NCBI GenBank assembly: GCA_947650365.1
Contig: CANTAL010000144.1
Span: forward strand, 625,001 to 689,000
Reading direction: 5' to 3'
Origin: Chamaelirium japonicum
Lineage: Eukaryota; Streptophyta; Magnoliopsida; Liliales; Melanthiaceae
DNA length: 64,000 nt
The position numbers and the translations under genes are program-made. The notes under the pieces are model-generated. The model ran no database searches and was not told where the DNA came from. It was given only the letters and a program-made list of their open reading frames with translations. Of the stretch, positions 54,292 to 64,000 are shown one piece after another. Every line of letters begins with the position of its first letter. Position 1 is the stretch's first letter.

Positions 54292-55738
54292 ATGGATTGT
54301 ACGAATGAATTAGAATGAATCGTACGAATGAAATAGAATGGCTTGTACGAAGGAATTAGAATGGATCATACGAATGAATTAGAATGGATCGTACGAATGA
54401 ATTAGATTGGATCGTATGAATGAATTAGAATGGATCGTGCGAATGAATTAGAATGGATCGTACGAATGAATTAGAATGGATCGTATGAATGAAATAGAAT
54501 GGATTGTACAAAGGATGGATATATTCGTGCAAATGAATTAGAATGGATCATACGAAGGAATTAGAATGGATCGTACGAATGAATTACAATGGATCGTGCG
54601 AATGAATTAGAATGGACCGTACGAATGAATTAGAATGGATCGGGTGAAAGAATTAGAATGGATTGTATGAATGAATTAGAATGGATCGTATGAATGAATT
54701 AGATTGGATCGTATTAATGAATTAGAATGGATCGTGCGAATGAATTAGAATGGATCGTACGAATGAATTAGAATGGATCGTATGAATGAATTAGAATGGA
54801 TACATACGAATGAATTAGAATGGATCGTATGAATGAATTAGATTGGATCGTATGAATGAATTAGAAAGGATCGTGCGTCGTACGAATGAATTAGAATGGA
54901 TCGTATTAATGAATTATAATGGATCGTGTGAATGAATTAGAATGGATCGTACGAATGAATTAGAATGGATAGTATGAATGAATTAGAATGGATACATACG
55001 AATGAATTAGAATGGATCGTATGAATGAATTAGATTGGATCATATGAATGAATTAGAATGGATCGTGCGTCGTATGAATGAATTAGAATGGATCGTGCGA
55101 ATGAATTAGAATGGATCGTACGAATGAATTAGAATCGATCGTGTGAAAGAATTAGAATGGATTGTATGAATGAATTAGAATGGATTAGAATGGATCGTAC
55201 GAATGAATTAGAATGGATCGTGCTAATGAATTAGAATTGATCGTACGAATGAATTAGAATAGATTGTGCGAATGAATTAGAATGGATCGTACGAATGAAT
55301 TAGAATGGATACATTCGTGCGAATGAATTAGAATGGATCGTGCCAATGAATTAGAATGGATCGTACGAATGAATTAGAATGGATCGTACGAATGAATTAG
55401 AATGGATCGTACGAAGGAATTAGAATGGATCGTACGAAGGAATTAGAATGGATCGTACGAATGAAATAGAATGGATTGTACGAAGGAATTAGAATGGATC
55501 ATACGAATGAAATAGAATGGATCGTGTGAAAGAATTAGAATGGATTGTATGAATGAATTAGAATGGATCGTATGAATGAATTAGAATAGACTGTGCGAAT
55601 GAATTAGAATGGATTGTACGAAGGAATTAGAATGGATACATTCGTGCGAATGAATTAGAATGGATCGTACGAATGAATTAGAATGCATCGTGCGAATGAA
55701 TTAGAATGGATCGTACGAATGAGTAAGAATGGATCGTG
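54292..55738 (-). repeat. Minus block 88
   Basis: Left junction gtatgaatgtatggattgta. Contains an internal tandem repeat bearing gtgcgtcgta (54873, 55066). Confidence 0.9.
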
Positions 55739-56814
55739 CGATCCAATCTAATTCATTCATACGATCTATTCTAATTCATTCATACGATCCATTCTAATTC
55801 ATTCGTACGATTCATTCTAATTCAATCCATTCTAATTCATTCGTACGATCCATCCTAATTCATTAATACGATCCAATCTAATTCATTCATACGATCCATT
55901 CTAATTCCCTTGTACGATCCATTCTAATTCATAAGATCCATTCTATTTCATTCATACGATCCATTCTAATTCATTCACACGATCCATTCTAATTCATTCA
56001 TACGATCCATTCTAATTCATTTGTACGATCCATTCTAATTCATTCGTACGTTCCATTCTAATTCATTACCACGATCCATGCTAATTCATTCGTACGATCC
56101 ATTCTAATTCATTCGCACGATCCATTCTAATTCATTCATACGATCCATTCTAATTCATTCGTACGATCCATTCAAATTCATTCGCACGATCCATTCTAAT
56201 TCATTCGCACAATCTATTCTAATTCATTCGCACTATCTATTCCAATTCATTCGTACGATCCATTCTAATTCATTCGCACGATCCATTCTAATTCATTCGT
56301 ACAATCCATTCTATTTCATTCATACGATCCATTCTAATTCATTCATACGATCCATTCTAATTCATTCGTACGATCCATTCTAACGTACGATCCATTCTAA
56401 TTCATTCGCACGAATGTATCCATTCTAATTCATTCGTACGATCCATTCTAATTCATTCGTACGATCCATTCTATTTCATTTGTACGATCCATTCTAATTC
56501 ATTCGTACGATCCATTCTAATTCTTTCGTACGATCCATTCTAATTCATTCGCACGATCCATTCTAATTCATTCGTACGATCCATTCTAATTCATTCGCAC
56601 GAATGTATCCATTCTAATTCATTCGTACGATCCATTCTAATCCTTCATACGATCCATTCTAATTCCTTCGTACGATCCATTCTAATTCCTTCGTATGATC
56701 CATTCTAATTCATTCATACGATCCATTCTAATTCATTCGTACGATCCATTCTAATTCATTCATACGATCCATTCTAATTCATTTGCACGAATATATCCAT
56801 TCTAATTCATTCGT
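55739..56814 (+). repeat. Plus block 89
   Basis: Left junction is ggatcgtgcgatccaatcta. From 56160 it belongs to tandem copy 1. Confidence 0.9.
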
Positions 56815-57124
56815 AGGATACATTCGTGCGAATGAATTAGAATGGATCATACGAATGAGTAAGAATGGATCGTACGAATGAATTAGAATAGATCGTACGA
56901 ATGAATTAGAATGGATCGTGCTAATGAATTAGAATTGATCGTACAAATGAATTAGAATAGATTGTGCAAATGAATTAGAATGTATCGTACAAATGAATTA
57001 GAATGGATACATTCATGCGAATGGATTAGAATGGATCATACGAATGAATTAGAATGGATCGTACGAATGAATTAGAATAGATTGTGCGAATGAATTAGAA
57101 TGGATCGTATGAATGAATTAGAAT
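56815..57124 (-). repeat. Minus block 90
   Basis: Left junction attcgtaggatacattcgtg. Confidence 0.9.
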
Positions 57125-57180
57125 ACAATCCATTCTATTTCATTCGTACGATTCATTCTAATTCATTCGTACAATCCATA
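57125..57180 (+). repeat. Plus block 91
   Basis: Left junction attagaatacaatccattct. Confidence 0.9.
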
Positions 57181-57440
57181 CATTCGTGCGAATTAATTAG
57201 AATGGATCATATGAATGAATTAGAATGGATCATATGAGTGAATTCGAATGGATCGTGCGAATGAATTAGAATGGATTGTACTAATGAATTAGAATGGATC
57301 GTATGAATGAATTAGAATAGATTGTGCGATATGAGTGAATTCTAATGGATCGTGCGAATGAATTAGAATGGATTGTACGAATGAATTAGAATGGATCGTA
57401 TGAATGAATTAGAATGGATCGTGCGAATGAAATAGAATGG
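57181..57440 (-). repeat. Minus block 92
   Basis: Left junction acaatccatacattcgtgcg. Confidence 0.9.
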
Positions 57441-58196
57441 ATTCGCATGAATGTATCTATTCTAATTCATTCGTACGATCCATTCTAATTCATTCGTACG
57501 ATCCATTCTATTTCATTCGCACGATCCATTCTAATTCATTCGTACGATCCATTCAAATTCATTCGCACGATCCATTCTAATTCATTCGCACAATCTATTC
57601 TAATTCATTCGCACTATCTATTCCAAATCATTCGTACGATCCATTCTAATTCATTCGCACTATCCATTCTAATTCATTCGTACAATCCAGTCTATTTCAT
57701 TCATACGATCCATTCTAATTCATTCATACGATCCATTCTAATTCATTCGTACGATCCATTCTAACGTACGATCCATTCTAATTCATTCGCACGAATGTAT
57801 CCATTCTAATTCATTCGTACGATCCATTCTAATTCATTCGTACGATCCATTCTATTTCATTTGTACGATCCATTCTAATTCATTCGTACGATCCATTCTA
57901 ATTCCTTTGTACGATCCATTCTAATTCATTCGCACGATCCATTCTAATTCATTCGTACGATCCATTCTAATTCATTCGCACGAATGTATCCATTCTAATT
58001 CATTCGTACGATCCATTCTAATTCCTTCGTACGATCCATTCTAATTCCTTCGTACGATCCATTCTAATTCCTTCGTATGATCCATTCTAATTCATTCATA
58101 CGATCCATTCTAATTCATTCGTACGATCCATTCTAATTCATTCATACGATCCATTCTAATTCATTTGCACGAATATATCCATTCTAACTCATTCGT
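57441..58196 (+). repeat. Plus block 93
   Basis: Left junction agaatggattcgcatgaatg. The boundary of the two tandem 1.38-kb copies falls inside it. Confidence 0.9.
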
Positions 58197-58506
58197 AGGA
58201 TACATTCGTGCGAATGAATTAGAATGGATCATACGAATGAGTAAGAATGGATCGTACGAATGAATTAGAATAGATCGTACGATTGAATTAGAATGGATCG
58301 TGCTAATGAATTAGAATTGATCGTACAAATGAATTAGAATAGATTGTGCAAATGAATTAGAATGTATCGTACAAATGAATTAGAATGGATACATTCATGC
58401 GAATGGATTAGAATGGATCGTACGAATGGATTAGAATGGATCGTACGAATGAATTAGAATAGATTGTGCGAATGAATTAGAATGGATCGTATGAATGAAT
58501 TAGAAT
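58197..58506 (-). repeat. Minus block 94
   Basis: Left junction attcgtaggatacattcgtg, 1,382 bp after its twin. Confidence 0.9.
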
Positions 58507-58561
58507 ACAATCCATTCTATTTCATTCGTACGATTCATTCTAATTCATTCATACAATCCAT
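58507..58561 (+). repeat. Plus block 95
   Basis: Left junction attagaatacaatccattct, 1,382 bp after its twin. Confidence 0.9.
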
Positions 58562-58822
58562 ACATTCGTGCGAATTAATTAGAATGGATCATATGAATGA
58601 ATTAGAATGGATCGTATGAGTGAATTCGAATGGATCGTGCGAATGAATTAGAATGGATTGTACCAATGAATTAGAATGGATCGTATGAATGAATTAGAAT
58701 AGATTATGCGATATGAGTGAATTCTAATGGATCGTGCGAATGAATTAGAATGGATTGTACGAATGAATTAGAATGGATCGTATGAATGAATTAGAATGGA
58801 TCGTGCGAATGAAATAGAATGG
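58562..58822 (-). repeat. Minus block 96
   Basis: Left junction acaatccatacattcgtgcg, 1,382 bp after its twin. Confidence 0.9.
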
Positions 58823-59003
58823 ATTCGCATGAATGTATCTATTCTAATTCATTCGTACGATCCATTCTAATTCATTCGTACGATCCATTCTATTTCATTC
58901 GCACGATCCATTCGAATTCACTCATACGATCCATTCTAATTCATTCATACGATTCATTCTAATTCATTCATACGATCCATTCTAATTCATTCGCATGAAT
59001 GTT
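58823..59003 (+). repeat. Plus block 97
   Basis: Left junction agaatggattcgcatgaatg, 1,382 bp after its twin. Tandem copy 2 ends near 58912. Confidence 0.9.
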
Positions 59004-59059
59004 TCGATTGTACGAATGAATTAGAATGAATCGTACGAATGAAATAGAATGGATCGTAA
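59004..59059 (-). repeat. Minus block 98
   Basis: Left junction is atgaatgtttcgattgtacg. Confidence 0.88.
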
Positions 59060-59360
59060 TATAATTCATACATACGATCATTCATTCGCACAATCTATTC
59101 TAATTTAATCGTACGATCCATTCTAATTCATTCGTACGATCCATTCTAATTCATTCGCACGGATGTATCCATTCTAATTCATTCGTACGATCCATTCTAA
59201 TTCATTCGAACAATCTATTCTAATTCATTCGTACGATCAATTCTAATTCATTAGCACGATCCATTCTAATTCATTCGTACGATCTATTCTAATTCATTTG
59301 TACGATCCATTCTTACTGATTCGTGTGATCCATTCTAATTCATTCGCACGAATGTATCCT
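59060..59360 (+). repeat. Plus block 99
   Basis: Left junction is ggatcgtaatataattcata. Confidence 0.88.
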
Positions 59361-60369
59361 ACGAATGAATTAGAATGGATATATTCGTGCAAATGAATTA
59401 GAATGGATCGTATTAATGAATTAGAATGGATCGTAGGAATGAATTAGAATGGATCGTGCGAATGAATTAGAATGGATCGTGCGAATGAATTAGAATGGAT
59501 CATACGAATGAATTAGAATGGATCGTATGAATGAATTAGATTGGATCGTATGAATGAATTAGAATGGATCGTGCGAATGAATTAGAATGGATTGCACGAA
59601 GGAATTAGAATGGATCGTACGAAGGAATTAGAATAGATCGTACGAATGAATTCGAATGGATATATTCGTGCAAATGAATTAGAATGAATCGTACGAATGA
59701 TATAGAATGGATCGTATGAATGAATTAGAATGGATCGTGCGAATGAATTAGAATGGATCGTGTGAATGAATTAGAATGGATCGTACGAATGAATTAGAAT
59801 GGATCGTATCAATGAATTAGAATGGATCGTACGAAGGAATTAGAATGGATCATACGAATGAATTAGAATGGATCGTATGAATGAATTAGATTGGATCGTA
59901 TGAATGAATTAGAATGGATCGTGCGAATGAATTAGAATGGATCGTGCAAATGAATTAGAATGGATCGTACGAAGGAAATAGAATGGATCGTATGAATGAA
60001 TTAGAATAGATCGTGCGAATGAATTAGAATGGATCGTACGAATGAATTAGAGTTGATACATTCGTGCGAATGAATTAGAATGGATCGTACGAATGAGTAA
60101 GAATGGATCGTACGAACGAATTAGAATGGATCGTATGAATGAGTTAGAATGGATCGTACGAATGAATTTGAATGGATCGTATGAATGAATTAGAATGGAT
60201 CGTGCAAATGAATTAGAATGGATCATACTTATGAATTACAATGGATCGTACGAATGAATTAGGTTGGATACAGTCGTGCGAATGAATTAGAATGGATCGT
60301 ATGAATGAATTAGAATGGATCGTGCGAATGAATTAGAATGGATCGTACGAATGAATTGGAATGGATACA
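59361..60369 (-). repeat. Minus block 100
   Basis: Left junction is atgtatcctacgaatgaatt. Confidence 0.9.
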
Positions 60370-60471
60370 CGATCCATTCTAATTCATTCATACGATCCAT
60401 TCTAATTCATTCGTACGATCCATTCTAATTCCTTTGTACGATCTATTCTAATTCATTCATACGATCCATTC
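60370..60471 (+). repeat. Plus block 101
   Basis: Left junction is atggatacacgatccattct. Confidence 0.9.
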
Positions 60472-61100
60472 TCGTATAAATGAATTAGAATGGATCGTAC
60501 ATATGAATTAGAATGGATACATTCATGGGAATGAATAAGAATGGATCGTACGAATGAATTAGAATGGATCGTACGAATGAATTAGAATGGCTCGAACGAA
60601 TGAATTAGAATGGCTCGTACGAATGAAATAGAATGGATCGTACGTATGAATTAGAATGGATCGTGCGAATGAATTAGAATGGATCGTACGAATGAATTAG
60701 AATGGATACATTCGTGCGAATGAATTAGAATGGATCGTACGAATGAGTAAGAATGGATCGTACGAATGAAATAGAATGGATCATACGAATGAATTAGAAT
60801 GGATTCATTCGTGCGAATGAATTAGAATGGATCGTGCGAATGAATTAGAATGGATCGTATGAATGAATTAGAATGGATATATTCGTGCGAATGAATTAGA
60901 ATGGATCGTACGAATGAATTAGAATGGATCCTACGAATGAGTAAGAATGGATCATACGAATGAAATAGAATGGATCATACGAATGAATTAGAATGGATCA
61001 TGTGAATGAATTAGAATGGATCGTACGAATTAATTAGAGTGGATACATTCGTATGAATGAATTAGAAGGGATAATATGAATGAGTAAGAATGGATCGTAC
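60472..61100 (-). repeat. Minus block 102
   Basis: Left junction gatccattctcgtataaatg cuts into the minus form of the higher-order core, whose remainder follows to about 60545. Confidence 0.9.
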
Positions 61101-61234
61101 TCTAATTCATTCGCACGAATGTATCCATTCTAATTCATTCGTACGATCCATTCTAATTCATTCGTACGATCCATTCTAATTCATTCGCACGATACATTCT
61201 AATTCATTCGTACGATCCATTCTAATTCATTTGC
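61101..61234 (+). repeat. Plus block 103
   Basis: Left junction ggatcgtactctaattcatt, copy of the one at 32785. Confidence 0.9.
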
Positions 61235-62065
61235 ATGAATGAATTAGAATGGATCATGTGAATGAATTAGAATGGATCGTACGAATGAATTAGAATGGAT
61301 CGTATGAATGAATTAGAATAGATTGTGCGAATGAATTAGAATGGATCATACGAATGAATTAGAATGGATAAATTCGTGCGAATGAATTAGAATGGATTGT
61401 ATGAATGAATTAGATTGGATCGTATAAATGAATTAGAATGGATCGTATGTATGAATTAAAATGGATACATTCATGGGAATGAATTAGAATGGATCGTACG
61501 AAGGAATTAGAATAGATCGTGCGAATGAATTAGAATGGATCGTACGAATGAATTAAAATGGATCGTACGAATGAATTAGAATGGATCGTACGAATGAATT
61601 AGAATGGATCGTATGAATGAATTAGAGTGGATCGTGTGAAAGAATTAGAATGGATTGTATGAATGAATTAAAATAGATTGTGCGAATGAATTAGAATGGA
61701 TCGTACGAATGAATTAGAATGGATCATGCGAATGAATTAGAATATATACATTCATGCGAATGAATTAGAATGGATCATATGAATGAGTAAGAATGGATCG
61801 TACGAATGAAATAGAATGGATTGTACGAATGAATTAAAATGGATCGTACGAATGAATTAGAATGGGTCGTCTGAAAGAATTAGAATGGATTATATGAATG
61901 AATTAGAATGGATCGTATGAATGAATTAGAATGGATCGTACGAATGAATTAGAATGGATACATTCGTGCGAATGAATTATAATGGATCGTACGAATGAGT
62001 AAGAATGGATCGTACGAATGAAATAGAATGGATTGTACGTATCAATTAGAATGGATACATTCGTG
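61235..62065 (-). repeat. Minus block 104
   Basis: Left junction is tcatttgcatgaatgaatta. Holds a minus form of the higher-order core (61313-61480). Confidence 0.9.
61313..61480 (-). repeat. Higher-order core, shortened minus copy
   Basis: Reads atagattgtgcg, ggataaattcgtgcg, gattggatcgtataaatg, cgtatgtatg and cattcatgggaatgaat. Confidence 0.82.
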
Positions 62066-62112
62066 ACGATCCATTCTAATTCATTCATACGATCCATTCT
62101 AATTCATTCGCA
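62066..62112 (+). repeat. Plus block 105 (two-unit island)
   Basis: Left junction tacattcgtgacgatccatt. Copy of the island at 24287. Confidence 0.9.
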
Positions 62113-62406
62113 CGTACGAATGAATTAGAATGGATCGTACGAATGAATTAGAATGGATACATTGTGCGAATGAATTAGAATGGATCGTACGAAGGAATTA
62201 GAATGGATCGTACGAATGAATTAGAATGGATATATTCGTGCAAATGAATTAGAATGGATCATACGAATGAATAAGAATGGATCTTACGATTGAAATAGAA
62301 TGGATCGTACGAATGAATTAGAATGGATAAATTCGTGCGAATGAATTAGAATGGATTGTATGAATGAATTAGATTGGATCATACGAATGAATTAGAATGG
62401 ATCGTA
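62113..62406 (-). repeat. Minus block 106
   Basis: Left junction is cattcgcacgtacgaatgaa. Confidence 0.9.
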
Positions 62407-63773
62407 CGTCCTTTGTATGATCCATTCTAATTTATTCATACGATCCATTCTAATTCATTCGTACGATCCATTCTAATTCATTCGCACGATCCATTCTAAT
62501 TCATTCATACGATCCAATCTAATTCATTCATACGATCCTATCTAATTCATTCGCACAATCTATTCTAATTCATTCGTATGATCCATTCAAATTCATTCGT
62601 ATGATCCATTCTAATTCATTCGTACGACCCATTCTATTTCATTCGCACGATCCATTCTAATTCATTTGCACGATCCATTCTAATTCATTCGCACGATCCA
62701 TTCTAATTCATTCGTACAATCCATTCAATTTCATTCGTACGATCCATTTTTACTCATTCGTACGATCCATTCTAATTCATTCGCACGAATGTATCCATTC
62801 TAATTCATTCGTACGATCCATTCTAATTCATTCGTACGATCCATTCTAATGCATTCGTACGATCCATTCTAATTCATTCGCATGATCCATTCTAATTCAT
62901 TCGTACGATCCATTCTAATTCATTCGCACGAATGTATCCATTCTAATTCATTCGTACGATCCATTCTAATTCATTCATACAATCCATTCTAATTCATTCG
63001 TACGATCCATTCTAATTCATTCGTACGATCCATTCTAATTCATTCGCATGAATGTATCCATTCTAATTAATTCGCACGATCCATTCTAATTCATTCGTAA
63101 GATCCATTCTAATTCATTCGCATGATCCATTCTAATTCATTCGCTCGATCCATTCTAATTCATTCGCACGATCTATTCTAATTCATTCATACGATCCATT
63201 CTAATTCATTCGCACGATCCATTCTAATTTATTCGCACGATCCATTCTAATTCATTCATACGATCCATTATAATTCATTTGTACGATCCATTCTAATTCA
63301 TTCGCATGATCTATTCTAATTCATTCGCATGATCCATTCTAATTCATTCATACGATCCATTCTTATTCATTCGTACGATCTATTCTAATTCATTCGCACA
63401 ATCATTCTAATTCATTCCTACGATCTATTCTAATTCCTTCGTACGATCCATTCTAATTCATTCGTACGATCCATTCTAATTCATTCGTACGATCCATTCA
63501 AATTCATTCGTACAATCCATTCTAATTCATTCGCACGATCCATTCTAATTCATTCACACAATCTATTCTAATTCATTCATATGATCCATTCTAATTCATT
63601 CATACGATTCATTCTAATTCATTCACATGAATGTATCCATTCTAATTCATTCGTACGATCCATTCTAATTCCTTCGTACACATTTATCCACTCTAATTCA
63701 ATCGTACGATCCATTTTAATTCATTCGTATGATCCATTCTAATTCATTCGCACGATCCATTCTAATTCATTCG
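62407..63773 (+). repeat. Plus block 107
   Basis: Left junction is gatcgtacgtcctttgtatg. Confidence 0.9.
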
Positions 63774-64000
63774 TCGTACGAAGGAATTAGAATGGATACA
63801 TTCGTGCGAATGAATTATAATGGATCATGCGAATGAATTAGAATGGATCATACGAATGAATTAGAATGGATCGTAAGAATGAATTAGAATGGATCGTACG
63901 AATGAATTAGAATGGATTGTACGAATGAATTAGAATGGATCGTACGAATGAATTAGAATGGATCGTGCGAATGAATTAGAATGGATCGTGCGAATGAATT
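63774..64000 (-). repeat. Minus block 108, runs off the window
   Basis: Left junction attcattcgtcgtacgaagg repeats the one at 36756. The window ends inside a unit. Confidence 0.9.

Larger units (their letters stand above)
56160..58912. repeat. Tandem duplication of a 1.38-kb mixed-orientation segment
   Basis: Two adjacent copies, about 56160-57540 and 57541-58912. Offset is 1,381 bp at the left and 1,382 bp after a 1-base indel (aatccttc near 56640 against aattccttc). All four strand switches inside are copied: cgtaggatac, gaatacaatcc, ccatacattcg and gattcgcatgaatg. Differences are few; in the first 130 bp I see three substitutions. Copy 2 ends where ttcgaattcactc begins. Confidence 0.94.
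1..64000. repeat. Satellite array of 23-bp units, with 28-bp variants, in mixed orientation
   Basis: Every part of the window is built from a 23-bp unit, CGTACGATCC followed by ATTCTAATTCATT, or its reverse complement. The canonical unit is 8/23 G+C and has strong skew (6 C to 2 G on the plus form). A 28-bp form has AATGT inserted between CGCACG and ATCC. Frequent subtypes are GCACAATCTATTC, CCATTCTTACTC, CAATCCATTCTATTTC, AATTCCTTCGTACG, CATACGATCCAATC and TTAGCACGATCCATGC. Both window ends cut through units, so the array is longer than seen. No stretch over about 30 bases departs from the repeat. What is seen is the repeat; placing it in heterochromatin or a centromere is inference. Confidence 0.99.

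Noticed and set aside
61903-62097. 64-codon open frame, minus strand
   Set aside because: Its first residues come from reading the opposite orientation across the switch at 62066, and the rest is the usual repeat peptide.
1-64000. CRISPR array, because of short regular repeats of 23-28 bp
   Set aside because: Repeats abut directly with no unique spacers, occur in both orientations, and no cas-like gene is present.
1-64000. Human-type satellite II/III, (CATTC)n
   Set aside because: ATTC is frequent, but the true period is 23 bp with an obligatory CGTACGATCC part, not a 5-bp repeat.
1-64000. CENP-B box in the unit
   Set aside because: TTCGTACGA matches the first half of the box (TTCG, four bases, A), but the needed CGGG is replaced by CATT. 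Not a functional match.
1-64000. Telomere or subtelomere repeat
   Set aside because: No TTAGGG, TTTAGGG or TTAGG-type runs on either strand.
1-64000. Plasmid-type replication iterons
   Set aside because: Unit length fits some iterons, but 64 kb of array without any replication gene does not.
1-64000. Strand switches as read fold-back artefacts
   Set aside because: Fold-backs give long mirror-image flanks. Here flanks differ in unit order after a few tens of bases, and many junctions recur at distant sites with their own differences. Raw reads are still the final test.

Overview
The whole window is one satellite DNA array. I see no gene, RNA gene, transposon or unique sequence anywhere in the 64 kb, and the array runs off both ends. 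The basic unit is 23 bp: CGTACGATCC followed by ATTCTAATTCATT. A 28-bp variant (CGCACGAATGTATCC followed by ATTCTAATTCATT) carries 5 extra bases after the CG-rich part. By length there are roughly 2,700 units. The sequence must come from a eukaryote, most likely from centromeric, pericentromeric or other heterochromatin in a long-read assembly. I do not recognise the family, so I name no species. The commonest unit variants are C-to-T and G-to-A changes at the two CpG sites of CGTACG, which suggests a genome with cytosine methylation.

The striking feature is orientation. Read on the given strand, the array switches between plus units (...CCATTCTAATTCATT...) and minus units (...AATGAATTAGAATGG...) about 107 times, making 108 blocks. 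Block length runs from less than one unit (40222-40233) to 2.5 kb (8019-10546). By my boundaries the two orientations are almost balanced: about 32.2 kb plus and 31.8 kb minus. Switching is uneven: none between 3914 and 6385, but 18 between 34281 and 38454.

Above the 23-bp level there is a higher-order structure. Particular variant units recur in fixed order. A core of about 226 bp is found in plus orientation (26446-26671, 38506-38731, with shorter forms near 9036, 49882, 50472 and 52218) and as a full reverse copy in minus orientation (30749-30973, with shorter forms near 21232, 45790, 60472 and 61313). Inversions therefore moved already organised higher-order repeats. Above that are segmental duplications that carry strand switches with them: 14411-16290 with 17881-19783, a tandem pair of about 1.38 kb at 56160-58912, 521-735 with 3585-3799, and 43671-44340 with 49238-49912. 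Many junctions recur at distant sites, so the number of original inversion events is well below 107.

Open reading frames of 60-90 codons occur, but they are by-products of the repeat: 23 is not a multiple of 3, so a 69-bp cycle yields a 23-residue peptide repeat wherever a variant unit removes the stop codon. All lie in the same sense relative to the repeat. Block boundaries below are my reading by eye and are good to a few bases, because junctions often fall in bases common to both orientations.
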